Position numbers and translations under genes: made by a program. From an uncultured Bacilli bacterium (GTDB lineage: Bacteria; Bacillota_I; Bacilli_A; RF39; UBA660): DNA of 29,349 nucleotides. A model generated the notes under the pieces. That model saw nothing but the letters and a program-made list of their open reading frames with translations, was not told where the DNA came from and did not search any database. Below, piece after piece: positions 7,372 through 16,568 of the stretch (position 1 is its first letter; every line of letters begins with the position of its first letter). The stretch lies in contig CASDHD010000003.1 in NCBI GenBank assembly GCA_949280095.1, forward strand, positions 1 through 29,349. The letters are read 5' to 3'.

Positions 7372-9564
7372 TTAATATCTATAAGTTACGAAACCATCAA
7401 AGTCGTTAACGCTGTAAGTATTTATTTTTCCACCAGCAGGATCATATACAACAAAATTATTTCCTAAAATGGATTTTAAAACCACATAATGACCACGCGG
7501 ATGAGCTTCATTTTTAAAATGTAAAATAGCACTTATATTATTACCTATACTACTTTTTAGTTCATTCAATTTTCTATCATTTGACCAGCCTTCCATTTTC
7601 AATGTTTTTACAAATTGAAATGAAGGTGCAAATTCAGTTATGGCTTTGTTGCTCCAATATATATTAGCTCCAGAAAAACCACCTATTGCATTCATTCTTC
7701 GCACTAATGTTCCTGGATTGAAGTTTGCTACATTATTGATTTGTGTTCCCGAACAAGATATGGCAATCGCAACAGAAGTTACAGCACAACCTGAACCACT
7801 AACTGTAGATTTTGAGTTTCCTAATTTTAAAATTCCCCATCTTGGATCGCTTTGAGCAAAAATTGTACAAGTTCCTACTCCGGGTTCTCCAATACTTCCT
7901 GACGGTTCATAAATATCTGCATCTAAACCAAATATCTTTTTTCGTGCATTTATCATGGATTGTGATTGATAAACTAAATATGCTTCTTTATCTTCATCTG
8001 TTGTCGCAACGCAATCGCCACCACCTGCTGTTGTACAAGTTTTTCCAGATGCACAAGCATTTCTAACTCGCTCTGGAATATCGCTTCCATAAATTGCACT
8101 AGCATAAACGCAGCCTCCAGTTCCCCAAGATCCTGGATTATACCAATAATCTCCTAAATAAGCATATACGCTCATTAATTCAGTTAAAGTGTTAAATTTT
8201 GCAACAAACTGTAAGAATGCCGATACTCCTTCTGATAAACTACTATAAGATTTACAAGCTTCATAACCACCTGTATTTGTACATCCATATCCCCAATAGT
8301 TATTTTTTGAGGCTCCTGGAGAATATCCTTCTAAAACAAGTTCTGGATTTATTCCATTGGCTACAGCCATGTCATAAATCATTCCTGCGTTATCAGCTAA
8401 TGTTTTTGCTCCTCCACCTTTAGAGTTACCGTAAATTTGCACTAGTCTTATAAATTCTTCTCGAGATAACGTTGTACTTTTCATAGAAATAAGACTGTAG
8501 CCACTATTAAAATTATATTCATTACTAAAAGCAGAGAAAATAGTATAGTATTCAATATCTCTACCATAATAAGTTTCTAATATTCTATATAATTCATATA
8601 AAGAATCTTTTTTTTCTAATAAGTATTTTGCTCCATATAAACTCATAGAACCAAATTTATTCGTATCATTCACATGTTTCATTACATTGGTACGAAAAGT
8701 TAAACCTCTTGATTTTGCTATATCATCTACCCAATCACCAGGTATTACTTTTGTCCCTTCTTCGTTTTCATTCATCATGTGGTAAAAAAAGTTACTATCT
8801 TGCGGTTCTTCTTCTGCTATTCCTTTTTTTGTATAGCTAAAAGCATCATATCTTGCATCAATTATAATATTATCGCGACCAATGATAATTCCTTTAGTTG
8901 CTTGTACTGCCTGCGTAATTTCCGTATACTTTTCTTCGCTACCATCTAATTTTGTAAAGCTTTTTGCTTGTTCATTATAATCTCTTAATACAACACAATT
9001 ATCAGGCAACTCTGAAATAAGCCTACTTCTTGCTGCTACTCCCATAGCTTGATAAACTACTTCATTGTCTACATCTAATACATTTTTGTTGTCTGTCCAA
9101 ACAATTCCGCTAATATAAGTATCATAATCGTATTCTTCGTAATGAAAACGCTCTGTATCAGATAAATCTACTTCTGCTGGATTTGTTGTAGGTGATAAAT
9201 GATGTTTTTCTAAGTACTCTTCATCTTCCCAAGTTAAAAACACCTTTCCGCATGCTGGCCCTTGATAATAAGTAGGCTTTGGCTCTCCAACACCAAATAA
9301 ATCAAAATCTGTATAAAGTATTAGTCCTATAAAAATTAAACTAATTATAGCTGCTACACCGCCAAATAATGAAATTTTTATTAATTTTTTATAATCCTTT
9401 TTTGACATTTGAGCTTTAGCATTTTCAATAGGACCCTCAATGATTTCTGAATCAGAAGAATCCGATTCACTGACCGGCTCATTTTCATTTATTTCATCAT
9501 TTGAATTATCTTGAATTTCTTCTTTTTGTTCTTCTTGTAATTCATCTTGTTCATTGAAGTCCAT
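7372..9564 (-). CDS. Membrane-anchored multidomain cell-wall hydrolase (VirB1-like role)
   Basis: This 730-aa protein has a very acidic cytoplasmic N-terminus (1-55), a membrane helix (about 62-84) and a long exported part. Residues about 150-300 look SpoIID/LytB-like: VVYQAMGVAARSRL, then AVQATKGIIIG and IIDARYDAFSY. Residues about 385-500 resemble a glucosaminidase/lysozyme-like fold (IYDMAVANGINPELVLEGY, YWGYG). Residues about 565-730 resemble a C39-type papain-fold peptidase: QSDPRWG, Cys593 in GSGCAVTS, His692 in GHYVVLKS and Asp708 in VVYDPAGG. T4SS of wall-bearing Gram-positives use such proteins to open peptidoglycan; fusing a SpoIID-like unit is unusual. AGGTGA precedes the start. 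Confidence 0.75.
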   Translation of the reverse strand: MDFNEQDELQEEQKEEIQDNSNDEINENEPVSESDSSDSEIIEGPIENAKAQMSKKDYKKLIKISLFGGVAAIISLIFIGLILYTDFDLFGVGEPKPTYYQGPACGKVFLTWEDEEYLEKHHLSPTTNPAEVDLSDTERFHYEEYDYDTYISGIVWTDNKNVLDVDNEVVYQAMGVAARSRLISELPDNCVVLRDYNEQAKSFTKLDGSEEKYTEITQAVQATKGIIIGRDNIIIDARYDAFSYTKKGIAEEEPQDSNFFYHMMNENEEGTKVIPGDWVDDIAKSRGLTFRTNVMKHVNDTNKFGSMSLYGAKYLLEKKDSLYELYRILETYYGRDIEYYTIFSAFSNEYNFNSGYSLISMKSTTLSREEFIRLVQIYGNSKGGGAKTLADNAGMIYDMAVANGINPELVLEGYSPGASKNNYWGYGCTNTGGYEACKSYSSLSEGVSAFLQFVAKFNTLTELMSVYAYLGDYWYNPGSWGTGGCVYASAIYGSDIPERVRNACASGKTCTTAGGGDCVATTDEDKEAYLVYQSQSMINARKKIFGLDADIYEPSGSIGEPGVGTCTIFAQSDPRWGILKLGNSKSTVSGSGCAVTSVAIAISCSGTQINNVANFNPGTLVRRMNAIGGFSGANIYWSNKAITEFAPSFQFVKTLKMEGWSNDRKLNELKSSIGNNISAILHFKNEAHPRGHYVVLKSILGNNFVVYDPAGGKINTYSVNDFDGFVTYRY

Positions 9565-9587
9565 AAAGTTTCACCTACTTCGATGTG

Positions 9588-11372
9588 TTATAGTCCTCCA
9601 CCAGAACCAAAACTATCTAGCTCTTCTTGGGTTACGATAACATTAATTCGCATTCTTCTATTACCACAAATAAATAGTCCTTCCCCTTGATTGTAATATT
9701 TAATTGTTTCTATTTCAGCATCATTTAAATCAATTAATCTGCTTAAATCTTCAGTAGCTTGTTTACGCAATCCCATGATTAAGTAATAAGATGCATTATC
9801 AAATATCGCTTTACCATGAACTAAAACATTTGGGGCAGCAAAGTCTGTTGGTTGTTGCGTAATAATAATTGTACCTGTATTATACTTACGACTACGTCTT
9901 TGAATTTGAGCTAAAAATTCTGCTCCAAGTTCGTTACGGGTTGATAGCAATACATGCGCTTCATCAACACACATCACTGTATCAACATCGGCATCTAAAC
10001 ATAAGCCCCAAGCATATTTTAAAATATTAAAGAATAAAGCGTTTTTAATATTTTCATCACTGTTCATAAGTTCTTTAATGTTAAATACGATAAAGTCGCT
10101 TTCAATCTGTAAGGTCGTATGTCCTGTAAAGTAATATTTTAATTCTTTGACTAAAGGTCTTACCTTTAACTCTAAGCGTTCCATAACATCTTTTTCATGG
10201 GTTTTATCTGGCATAGATAAAAGTCTTCCTTTTATCGTTGCATATACATCATCGAATGTTGGATAATCTTTTGCAGTTAATTTAGTAAAGTCTGTATCAT
10301 AATCAATCTTATAACGTTTATAAGTATCTTGTACTACTTCACTAAACATTGTTAAAACATCCTCTTCTATCGATGGTGAATAGTATTTCATGAAGGCTTT
10401 TAGTTGTTGTAAAGTTCTTGTAAGTACTGTATAACCAAGACCTTGTTCGATTTCTGTTTCATCAACGTCCACAACAATTTCAAGGGGATTAATCATTCCG
10501 AAATCTCCACCTTTTCCAAGGTCTAAGAAGTCTCCTCCGACGTTTCTCGTCATTTCTGCAAGTTCACCTTCTGGATCAACACATACTACTTTATATCCAT
10601 TTCGAATATGACCACGAATTAATAATTTTGCAGCTGTTGATTTACCACTACCACTAGTTCCTAGGATAATCATATTGGCATTATTACGATTATTTTCTTT
10701 TTTGATTTTATATAAAAATTGGTTAAATAATACCACTCCGCCAGAGAAATCAACACCAAATAAAATACTATCTCCTGGGTCTTTTATGCTATCAAAGATA
10801 AATGGGTACATAGCAGCCACTGTAACAGATGGAATTGGTGTTCCCACGCGATTTTCGATATCTTGTTTTGGAAAAATTGGTAATATTGATTTTAATACTT
10901 TTTCTTGTTCGAACATCAAAGGTATTCCACGCATTCCCATACCGTCTAAATAATTTCGAATTTGCATTTTTTTCATTTCTAGTTCTTCTTTGCTGTCAGA
11001 AGTTATAAATAAATGCATTTGGAAATCAAAAATTCTTGCTTGTGTTGCTGCAAGCATTTGAATGAACTGTTCTAAAGATTCATAATCTTGACGAATTCTC
11101 TCTTGAAATGTCTTATCGTTTTCAGTTTGATATCTTTGTTTTAAATCCGCGATTTCTTTATTTAACATTCTTTGTAAAGTCGATAAAGCAATTGGAATAT
11201 GTTTGATTGCAACTTTAACACCAGAAATATTGGTGATATTTGCCAGATACCCTTTAGATATGTATTTTGGAAACGTTACAACTGTTAAAATTGTACAATA
11301 TTTTCCACTAATAATCATTTCTGTAGGTTTAAATTCGATTCCTTTTGGAGCTAATTGAGCTTTTATATTCAT
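9588..11372 (-). CDS. virB4: VirB4-type T4SS ATPase
   Basis: This 594-aa cytoplasmic ATPase powers assembly and transfer by the T4SS. Walker A is GTSGSGKS (238-245), followed by VVCVDPEGE and then GGDFLDLGKGG and MINPL. Walker B is VMCVDEAH (466-473), and RRSRKYNTGTIIITQQ gives the sensor/motif region. The first 230 residues resemble the part just ahead of the motor in CD1110-type VirB4 proteins of Firmicute conjugative elements (VVTFPKYISKGYLANI, then a long helix pair). The start ATG overlaps the stop of the upstream gene by four bases (ATGA), so translation is coupled. The missing first part of a long VirB4 is encoded by that neighbour. Confidence 0.93.
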   Translation of the reverse strand: MNIKAQLAPKGIEFKPTEMIISGKYCTILTVVTFPKYISKGYLANITNISGVKVAIKHIPIALSTLQRMLNKEIADLKQRYQTENDKTFQERIRQDYESLEQFIQMLAATQARIFDFQMHLFITSDSKEELEMKKMQIRNYLDGMGMRGIPLMFEQEKVLKSILPIFPKQDIENRVGTPIPSVTVAAMYPFIFDSIKDPGDSILFGVDFSGGVVLFNQFLYKIKKENNRNNANMIILGTSGSGKSTAAKLLIRGHIRNGYKVVCVDPEGELAEMTRNVGGDFLDLGKGGDFGMINPLEIVVDVDETEIEQGLGYTVLTRTLQQLKAFMKYYSPSIEEDVLTMFSEVVQDTYKRYKIDYDTDFTKLTAKDYPTFDDVYATIKGRLLSMPDKTHEKDVMERLELKVRPLVKELKYYFTGHTTLQIESDFIVFNIKELMNSDENIKNALFFNILKYAWGLCLDADVDTVMCVDEAHVLLSTRNELGAEFLAQIQRRSRKYNTGTIIITQQPTDFAAPNVLVHGKAIFDNASYYLIMGLRKQATEDLSRLIDLNDAEIETIKYYNQGEGLFICGNRRMRINVIVTQEELDSFGSGGGL

Positions 11373-11926
11373 TCTGACATCACCGTTCCTAACGTTGTGG
11401 ATTGTCCTCCATTAAAGAAATTATCCATTAACATTCTTAAATCGTTATTTGTTGTTTGTGTAGAATTTAATCCGCATGTGGATAAGTTGCTTATTAAATT
11501 GTGTAATCTTTTTTGAACCACATCTAGTTTCTTTTCTTTAAATAGTATGAAATATTCAGTATCGACAACGTTATATTCTGCACTCATAAACATATTCGCT
11601 TTATTAATATCTTGCATAATCAGTTTTCGTATAGCAGAACTAGCTTCGTTATTATATTTCATTTGCAATTCTGCTAAATGGACATCAATGTCTACAGGTC
11701 TATCCGCAACAATTAACCAAAATTCATAATCCATTGTATTGTAAAAGTTTCTTAAGTTTGCAATGACGTTATCTTGCGTTCCTTGGTCCATAATAAATAT
11801 ATTTCTAGGAGCTACTTTTACTCCTGTTACGTATTCTCCAGAATCTAACTGAATCATACCATTCATAATCTGTTTGATTGGCACCCAATCTTCTGTATAT
11901 TTGCTTACTACATTTTTATTTTTCAT
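11369..11926 (-). CDS. VirB4 N-terminal-domain protein (separate gene)
   Basis: This protein of about 185 aa resembles the N-terminal segment of VirB4/TraC-type proteins. It has VPIKQIMNGMIQLDSGEYVT, then a VAPRNIF strand, a helix, YEFWLIVADRP and a long helix with a late Phe-rich strand (TEYFILFKEKK). No ATP-binding motif is present. It overlaps the ATPase gene by ATGA, so the two subunits are made in a coupled way and probably associate. A TTG at 11968 gives a longer frame with no ribosome site. I prefer the ATG at 11926 (MKNKN), which overlaps the PrgI stop by 11 bases. The split may be a family trait in Firmicutes rather than a recent break, since both parts are intact. Confidence 0.75.
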   Translation of the reverse strand: MKNKNVVSKYTEDWVPIKQIMNGMIQLDSGEYVTGVKVAPRNIFIMDQGTQDNVIANLRNFYNTMDYEFWLIVADRPVDIDVHLAELQMKYNNEASSAIRKLIMQDINKANMFMSAEYNVVDTEYFILFKEKKLDVVQKRLHNLISNLSTCGLNSTQTTNNDLRMLMDNFFNGGQSTTLGTVMSE

Positions 11927-12227
11927 CGTAGATACACCAGCCTTTCCAATAAAATCTTTTTCTACCAACTATAAATAAAATCATATTTGTTAGTAACTGC
12001 AACACATTGTGATAATGTGGAACAGGCATTACTAAGAATGATGAAATTAATGCTGGACATAAGATTAATAGTAAGGCACCAATTTCTACTTTATCATTAA
12101 ATAGAAATAATAAAGAAAGCGTTACAGTACACCCTACTCCAAAGATAATTAAATCGATTGGAGTAAAAAATCCAAGTATTAACATTGATTTTTTTGAATT
12201 TGCTGGTATTAAATAATTATGATTCAT
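11916..12227 (-). CDS. PrgI/VirB3-like T4SS membrane protein
   Basis: This 103-aa protein has the form of PrgI/VirB3: a short leader, two close membrane helices (about residues 22-44 and 48-68) and a third hydrophobic stretch near residues 78-90, followed by the basic end GRKRFYWKGW. The N-terminal IPANSKKSMLILGFFTPIDL resembles the I/V-P segment of PrgI family proteins. VirB3-type subunits sit in the inner membrane and bind VirB4. The gene lies directly before the two VirB4 genes, the usual T4SS order, and directly after virB6. The ribosome site is GGGAGG or the AAGGG next to ATG 12227. Confidence 0.85.
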   Translation of the reverse strand: MNHNYLIPANSKKSMLILGFFTPIDLIIFGVGCTVTLSLLFLFNDKVEIGALLLILCPALISSFLVMPVPHYHNVLQLLTNMILFIVGRKRFYWKGWCIYDEK

Positions 12228-12246
12228 CCCTTTTTATTCCTCCCTT

Positions 12247-14406
12247 TTATTTATTATCTCCACTGCTACTGCCACTACTGCTAGATGAACTTGCTCCTCC
12301 ACCAGTGGCACCACCAAAGCCTGCTACACTTCCACCTTCTTTAGAAGCATTTTTAAATGCATTCGTATAAATAGACTCTTGAATTGCAGCTTCTTCAGCA
12401 TGATTTTCACGCCACTCTTTTGCAGATTTTTCAGCAGCTCTTTTAGCAACATAAGTACTACTAGCTTTGTATTTCGAATCAACCTTTTTATAAGCAATTT
12501 GTGCTTCTTTTCTAATCGCAGCTTCATCAATTATTCTAGCATTATGCATAATAGTTTCAAGTTTCTCATCATGAAATTGCTCTGCATTTTTTTGATTGAT
12601 TTGAGTTGATAGAGCTACAGCTTTATCTGTTTTAGAATAAGTTGAATTTTGGGTTTCTGCAATTTGTTTTTGAATTTGACCCATTTTAACAATATCGTTT
12701 TCATTATTCGCTTTGTTTAATTGAAGCTGTAACGTTTGTAATTTTTTAAATTTGTCTGTGTCAAATGCTTCTTTTTCTTGTTGATATTTTTCTTGCAACT
12801 CTCTAATCTTAGCCATTTTGTCTTTTTCAAATTGTGTTTGTTTTTCCATAAACTTTTGATAAGCATCTTGGTAAATTGCATTATTTTCTTTTGCTTTCTT
12901 GTTATATAATTCATCAAAGATATTTTGAAATTTTGTTGAATTTTCTGCTGCATTTACTTTTGATTTTTCACTTTCCAAATAAGCGTCTTTAACTCTGTCT
13001 TTATAATTATCTCGCTTTTTATCAAAGTAAGCTCTTCCGCCAAACCATCCTGCAGTTCCCTTTTGTTCTAATACATCAGAATAAACATGTTGTCTTTGTT
13101 TGTTAAATTGCATTCCCTTTTTTTTCCAACCATTGCTCGCACCATATAAGAATCCTGAGCCACCTGCACCATTAGCTACACTTGCAGCAAGACCGCCTAA
13201 ACCACCAGTAACGAAACCTAATGCTCCTGCCCCTGCTGCAGCAATAGCACCACCAAGGAAACCACTTCCTTTTAATTTTCCGCCGATACCAAGTTTAATA
13301 TCACCTGAACTGATTCCACTAACATCACTAATAAGTTTTGGAGCTTGTTTTGCAAAGGCAAATAAACCTAAGACAACTACAATATTTCCGATAAAACCAA
13401 CACCATTGTCAGACCAACGATCTGGATTTAATATTAGAAGCGCTAATAAGACAACAATAAACATAATAAACAATCGAATAAATACTTCCATAAATGTTGC
13501 AAGTGTTCCTTTTATCCAATTATCAAAAACTGATTTTTTTTCTGGGATAACACGCATAAGAATAGGAATAGGTGCAATAATTTGGTAAAAAGCAAGTTTT
13601 ACTACCCTCACTCCTAAATCAATACAAAATGAAACTAAAACATACGCTAAAAAAACACCACATATCGTACTTATAATTGGCAAATATTCTGCTTCGCCAT
13701 TTGAGATAGGCTCTGCAAAAGCTGGGATATTTAAAAAAGCTCCAGCATTTCCACTTGATGCATCTTCTATAAATTCTTCCCAAGTAATGCCATCTCCTGA
13801 AATGCTCTTATCAATTTTATCTTCCAAAATTTCCGTCCCAACATGTCCCATTATTATATTTGCTAAAAAATTTTTCCAAGTATAACCTTCTCCACCTGTA
13901 AAATTTTCTCCACCTTCGCCAGGATTCAAAAAAGCACTTAATATGGTAGCAGTCATTGCGCCGCCTTGTTTGCCTATTGAATTATCTTGAATTGCTTCAC
14001 CATTGTCTTCAGTCCCTAAAACCAAATTACCAATAATATTATCTTGTAAAATTGCATTCTGTACTTGAAAAGCATATGAAAATAATATGGGGACAATCCC
14101 TATTAAAATCAAGGATACCACTAAATTCGTAACTATTTTTCCCATATTCTTATTAAAATCATCAGGATTAATTAATGTTTTTAGTAAGGAATAGGTAAGA
14201 TAAAACAACATTACAATACCAATAATTACATAAAATTTATTTGCTATAGATTGATAATCAGATTGGGTTATAAATTCTACTTTAGCTAATGCTTCAAAAA
14301 GCATAAATAATTTACATACACACCAATAGACAATACTATCTATAAGTAGACATAATCCCGAAAAACCGTATTTTAAATATCCAAAAATATTAGTAAGTAT
14401 TAGCAT
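12247..14406 (-). CDS. VirB6/TrbL-like polytopic T4SS channel protein
   Basis: This protein of about 719 aa probably forms the membrane channel. At least six hydrophobic segments lie at roughly residues 5-40, 54-75, 93-115, 243-275 and 300-360. An exported loop (about 120-240) is rich in Gly and acidic residues. Next comes a Gly/Ala-rich stretch (about 380-425), then a long charged coiled-coil cytoplasmic tail (about 430-690) with KDKM and QKQIAE-type heptads, and a Ser/Gly end. This layout fits the VirB6/TrbL class of Firmicute elements. Two ATGs are possible: the second (14406) is eight bases from AAGGAGG, whereas the first (14412) is only two bases away. Confidence 0.85.
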   Translation of the reverse strand: MLILTNIFGYLKYGFSGLCLLIDSIVYWCVCKLFMLFEALAKVEFITQSDYQSIANKFYVIIGIVMLFYLTYSLLKTLINPDDFNKNMGKIVTNLVVSLILIGIVPILFSYAFQVQNAILQDNIIGNLVLGTEDNGEAIQDNSIGKQGGAMTATILSAFLNPGEGGENFTGGEGYTWKNFLANIIMGHVGTEILEDKIDKSISGDGITWEEFIEDASSGNAGAFLNIPAFAEPISNGEAEYLPIISTICGVFLAYVLVSFCIDLGVRVVKLAFYQIIAPIPILMRVIPEKKSVFDNWIKGTLATFMEVFIRLFIMFIVVLLALLILNPDRWSDNGVGFIGNIVVVLGLFAFAKQAPKLISDVSGISSGDIKLGIGGKLKGSGFLGGAIAAAGAGALGFVTGGLGGLAASVANGAGGSGFLYGASNGWKKKGMQFNKQRQHVYSDVLEQKGTAGWFGGRAYFDKKRDNYKDRVKDAYLESEKSKVNAAENSTKFQNIFDELYNKKAKENNAIYQDAYQKFMEKQTQFEKDKMAKIRELQEKYQQEKEAFDTDKFKKLQTLQLQLNKANNENDIVKMGQIQKQIAETQNSTYSKTDKAVALSTQINQKNAEQFHDEKLETIMHNARIIDEAAIRKEAQIAYKKVDSKYKASSTYVAKRAAEKSAKEWRENHAEEAAIQESIYTNAFKNASKEGGSVAGFGGATGGGASSSSSSGSSSGDNK

Positions 14407-14430
14407 ATGCATTACCTCCTTATTTCTTTA

Positions 14431-15207
14431 TTACTCACCTATAGGGCATACCCCATATTCAATGCCAGCTAAATTTAAAACAAATTCTAAAATTGTTGGC
14501 AATAAGAATATTATAATTCCTATAATAAGTCGTTTTATAAACTTTTGGGAAGCTTTTTTCAATTCGTCTTGATTTTGAGCAGCTAATGCTTTAATAAAAT
14601 CTACTACGGAAAGTCCAATAATTAAAATAGGAACTAAAAATCTCAATATATCTAAAATTTGTTTTAAAATTTTACCAAACTCACCTTTAAAAATCCCTTT
14701 ACAATCCAAAGTACCTATTTCAAAACCATTATTTGTATTATTTGCATTATTCTCATCATTGGTTGAAGTATAGCTCAAAATATTTTCACAAATACCTTCA
14801 CATTTACTTTCACTTGTGTTCAAATTCAAACCGTGAATTCCACCTAATGTACCAACAAATTCATCATCAAATCCAATTATTTGATTATTTGCACTCTCAT
14901 CTATAATGATAACTTTAGGACAATCTAAATTACCATTAGCATCCATAAATTTATAGTTTCTTAATGTTTCATTTTTTAAATCAGGTAAACTATACGTTTT
15001 ATTTCCACCAGTTGTTCCTGTTTCTGATGCTACAGGACGACTAAAGTAAATAATTGAACCATCGTAATAATAACATGTTAAACGAAAAGAATTTTCTTCA
15101 TTTTCTATGATTTGTATTCCGTTTGGAGTTGTTTTTGCAACTGCAATAGAACAGTTCAAAAACATTATCATCACTATAAATGGAATAAAGTACTTTATTC
15201 TCTTCAT
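14431..15207 (-). CDS. Exported domain fused to a VirB2/TrbC-like two-helix module (paralogue C)
   Basis: This 258-aa protein has a signal peptide (residues 1-24, cleaving near VAKT) and a small ectodomain (about 25-165) with several Cys. A C-terminal pair of helices follows: LVPILIIGLSVVDFIKAL, a charged loop KKASQKFIKR and IGIIIFLLPTILEFVLNLAG. The helical module is clearly related to those of the next two upstream T4SS genes: P-x-L-x-I..G..D..KA, then KK, then IIFxLPTI. Short two-helix proteins of this sort resemble VirB2/TrbC pilin-type subunits. The ectodomain is not recognised. GGTGAG precedes the ATG. The gene has its own extended -10 promoter. Confidence 0.75.
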   Translation of the reverse strand: MKRIKYFIPFIVMIMFLNCSIAVAKTTPNGIQIIENEENSFRLTCYYYDGSIIYFSRPVASETGTTGGNKTYSLPDLKNETLRNYKFMDANGNLDCPKVIIIDESANNQIIGFDDEFVGTLGGIHGLNLNTSESKCEGICENILSYTSTNDENNANNTNNGFEIGTLDCKGIFKGEFGKILKQILDILRFLVPILIIGLSVVDFIKALAAQNQDELKKASQKFIKRLIIGIIIFLLPTILEFVLNLAGIEYGVCPIGE

Positions 15208-15233
15208 AAAATCTCACCAATTTTTCCTACATC

Positions 15234-15272
15234 CCCATTATAACAATTTATTTGCAAAATAAAAAGGCAAAA
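15234..15272 (-). repeat. Repeated 39-bp intergenic element, copy 2, with extended -10
   Basis: This copy matches the one at 16525-16563 in 35 of 39 positions by eye. It contains TGTTATAAT (extended -10, 15237-15245 on the minus strand) about 30 bases before the next start codon. The far end of the element contributes half of a terminator hairpin for the preceding gene. One short unit therefore ends one transcript and starts the next. Confidence 0.75.
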
Positions 15273-15278
15273 GCCTTT
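15255..15278 (-). terminator. Intrinsic terminator after the 394-aa gene
   Basis: On the minus strand AAAGGC-TTTT-GCCTTT forms a perfect 6-bp stem followed by TTATTTT. It lies about 40 bases after the stop of the 394-aa gene and overlaps the promoter element for the next gene. Confidence 0.75.
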
Positions 15279-15317
15279 AAATTTATTAAAATTTGTGATT
15301 TTCTATAAAAAAGTATT

Positions 15318-16502
15318 TTATTTACATCGATTTGGATAGAAAATACAAGTTCGACATTGTTCCGTGCTACTTACACTTTGACTAGGTATTAAATTAAATA
15401 CAAAGTTTACAATTGTTGGTAAGAAGAAAATAACTACTCCAGCAATTACACGCGTTATTAATGTTTGTGTTGATTTTTTAACAGCATCTGCATCCGATGA
15501 AATAACTGCTTTTACAAAATCTGTACTTCCTAGTACTATCAATAAAATTGGAATTACTATTTTCACTATTAATAATAAATATCCTATAAAGCGAAAGGCT
15601 TTTAAAATTTTTGGTTCTTTACAAAAGTTTTCTATTTTTGATGTTTCCTCTGTTTCTACTTTCTTTTCTTCTTCTGCTGGATGTTGTTGGGTTTCTTTTT
15701 CATATCTAGAAAGAGCATCTTGAGCTAAATTAAGCCCTTCTTGATTGGCAATCAACATATTGCTTTTTTCATCATTTGATAAATTACTATCATTTAAAAC
15801 TTCTTGATCACACTGATTTTTTATTTCTTTCATTTTGTTTTCCATAAGCGTTAAATATTTTTTTTGCTTTACTATGTCAATCATAACTCCTGGTAATTCT
15901 CTATTATACACTTTCTGTTTTTTTATACTATCTATTAAATCTTCTGTAATATTTATAATTAAATTAGGAGCTCTTAACAGTCCACAAGAATATTCTTGTT
16001 TGGAAATCCACTCCATGATAAATGTGTCTAAATCAACACTAAAATTAAATTGACGTGTAGAAGTTGCATTTGGCAAATAATCACAATAATTAGAGCCATC
16101 TCTACTAAAACAAGGCCTAACCGAAGCGCCAGAAGTAACAATCCAAGCTTTTTCAGGACACTTAAATCCTTTGCTCAGATCTCCAGTTATTGTCGGATCA
16201 ATAAATACATTGGTCCCACTTTTTGAAAACACTTTACTGAAACTACCTGTTTTCAAAACATTCCAGGTCCCATTATCTTGAGCCCATGCAACTGCCCATT
16301 CATTTTTTTCTAAATCATAGTAAATATTTATTCTAGCAGTTTCTTTACTCTCGTCCATAAGACCATTATCATATTTATATGAACAGACCCCTAAATAAGG
16401 ATTTCCTAATTGTTCCTCATAAATCCATATACTTTCCGCATCTACATATATTGGTATTATAAATAGCATTATCAAAATTATAAAGAATATTTTTATTTTC
16501 AT
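15318..16502 (-). CDS. Exported domain fused to a VirB2/TrbC-like two-helix module (paralogue B)
   Basis: This 394-aa protein has a signal peptide (residues 1-22, cleaving near VDAES), an ectodomain of about 270 aa with scattered Cys and a charged helical segment (about 190-290), then the two-helix module in the last 95 residues (IPILLIVLGSTDFVKAV, loop with KKSTQTLITR, VVIFFLPTIVNFVFNL). It ends with a Cys-rich tail (CRTCIF). The module aligns closely with the 131-aa protein (same KAV, KR and FLPTI positions), so this looks like a VirB2-like subunit carrying a surface domain. The ectodomain is unrecognised. The start ATG 16502 is behind GGTGAT and an extended -10 promoter. Confidence 0.75.
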   Translation of the reverse strand: MKIKIFFIILIMLFIIPIYVDAESIWIYEEQLGNPYLGVCSYKYDNGLMDESKETARINIYYDLEKNEWAVAWAQDNGTWNVLKTGSFSKVFSKSGTNVFIDPTITGDLSKGFKCPEKAWIVTSGASVRPCFSRDGSNYCDYLPNATSTRQFNFSVDLDTFIMEWISKQEYSCGLLRAPNLIINITEDLIDSIKKQKVYNRELPGVMIDIVKQKKYLTLMENKMKEIKNQCDQEVLNDSNLSNDEKSNMLIANQEGLNLAQDALSRYEKETQQHPAEEEKKVETEETSKIENFCKEPKILKAFRFIGYLLLIVKIVIPILLIVLGSTDFVKAVISSDADAVKKSTQTLITRVIAGVVIFFLPTIVNFVFNLIPSQSVSSTEQCRTCIFYPNRCK

Positions 16503-16524
16503 AAACTATCACCGTTTCTTATAA

Positions 16525-16563
16525 CCCATTATACCAATATATTACCAAAATAAAAAGGCAAAA
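16525..16563 (-). repeat. Repeated 39-bp intergenic element, copy 1, with extended -10
   Basis: This copy holds TGGTATAAT (16528-16536 on the minus strand), an extended -10 lying about 25 bases before the start of the 394-aa gene. It matches copy 2 (15234-15272) except at four positions. Here the GCCTTT half of the terminator stem is kept, but its upstream partner is absent, so this copy should start transcription without ending it well. Confidence 0.75.
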
Positions 16564-16568
16564 TTCAT

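Noticed and set aside
11369..11968. VirB4 split as a sequencing frameshift
   Set aside because: Both frames are intact with a clean ATGA overlap, and the second begins where some Firmicute VirB4 proteins begin, so an error is less likely than a real two-gene arrangement.
12717..12953. Second minus-strand frame inside virB6
   Set aside because: It overlaps the coiled-coil part of virB6 in another frame; Lys/Gln-rich content comes from AT-rich coding sequence.
13100..13588. Plus-strand frame of 162 aa rich in Pro and Ala
   Set aside because: It is the mirror of the Gly/Ala-rich part of virB6; the composition is explained by the opposite strand.
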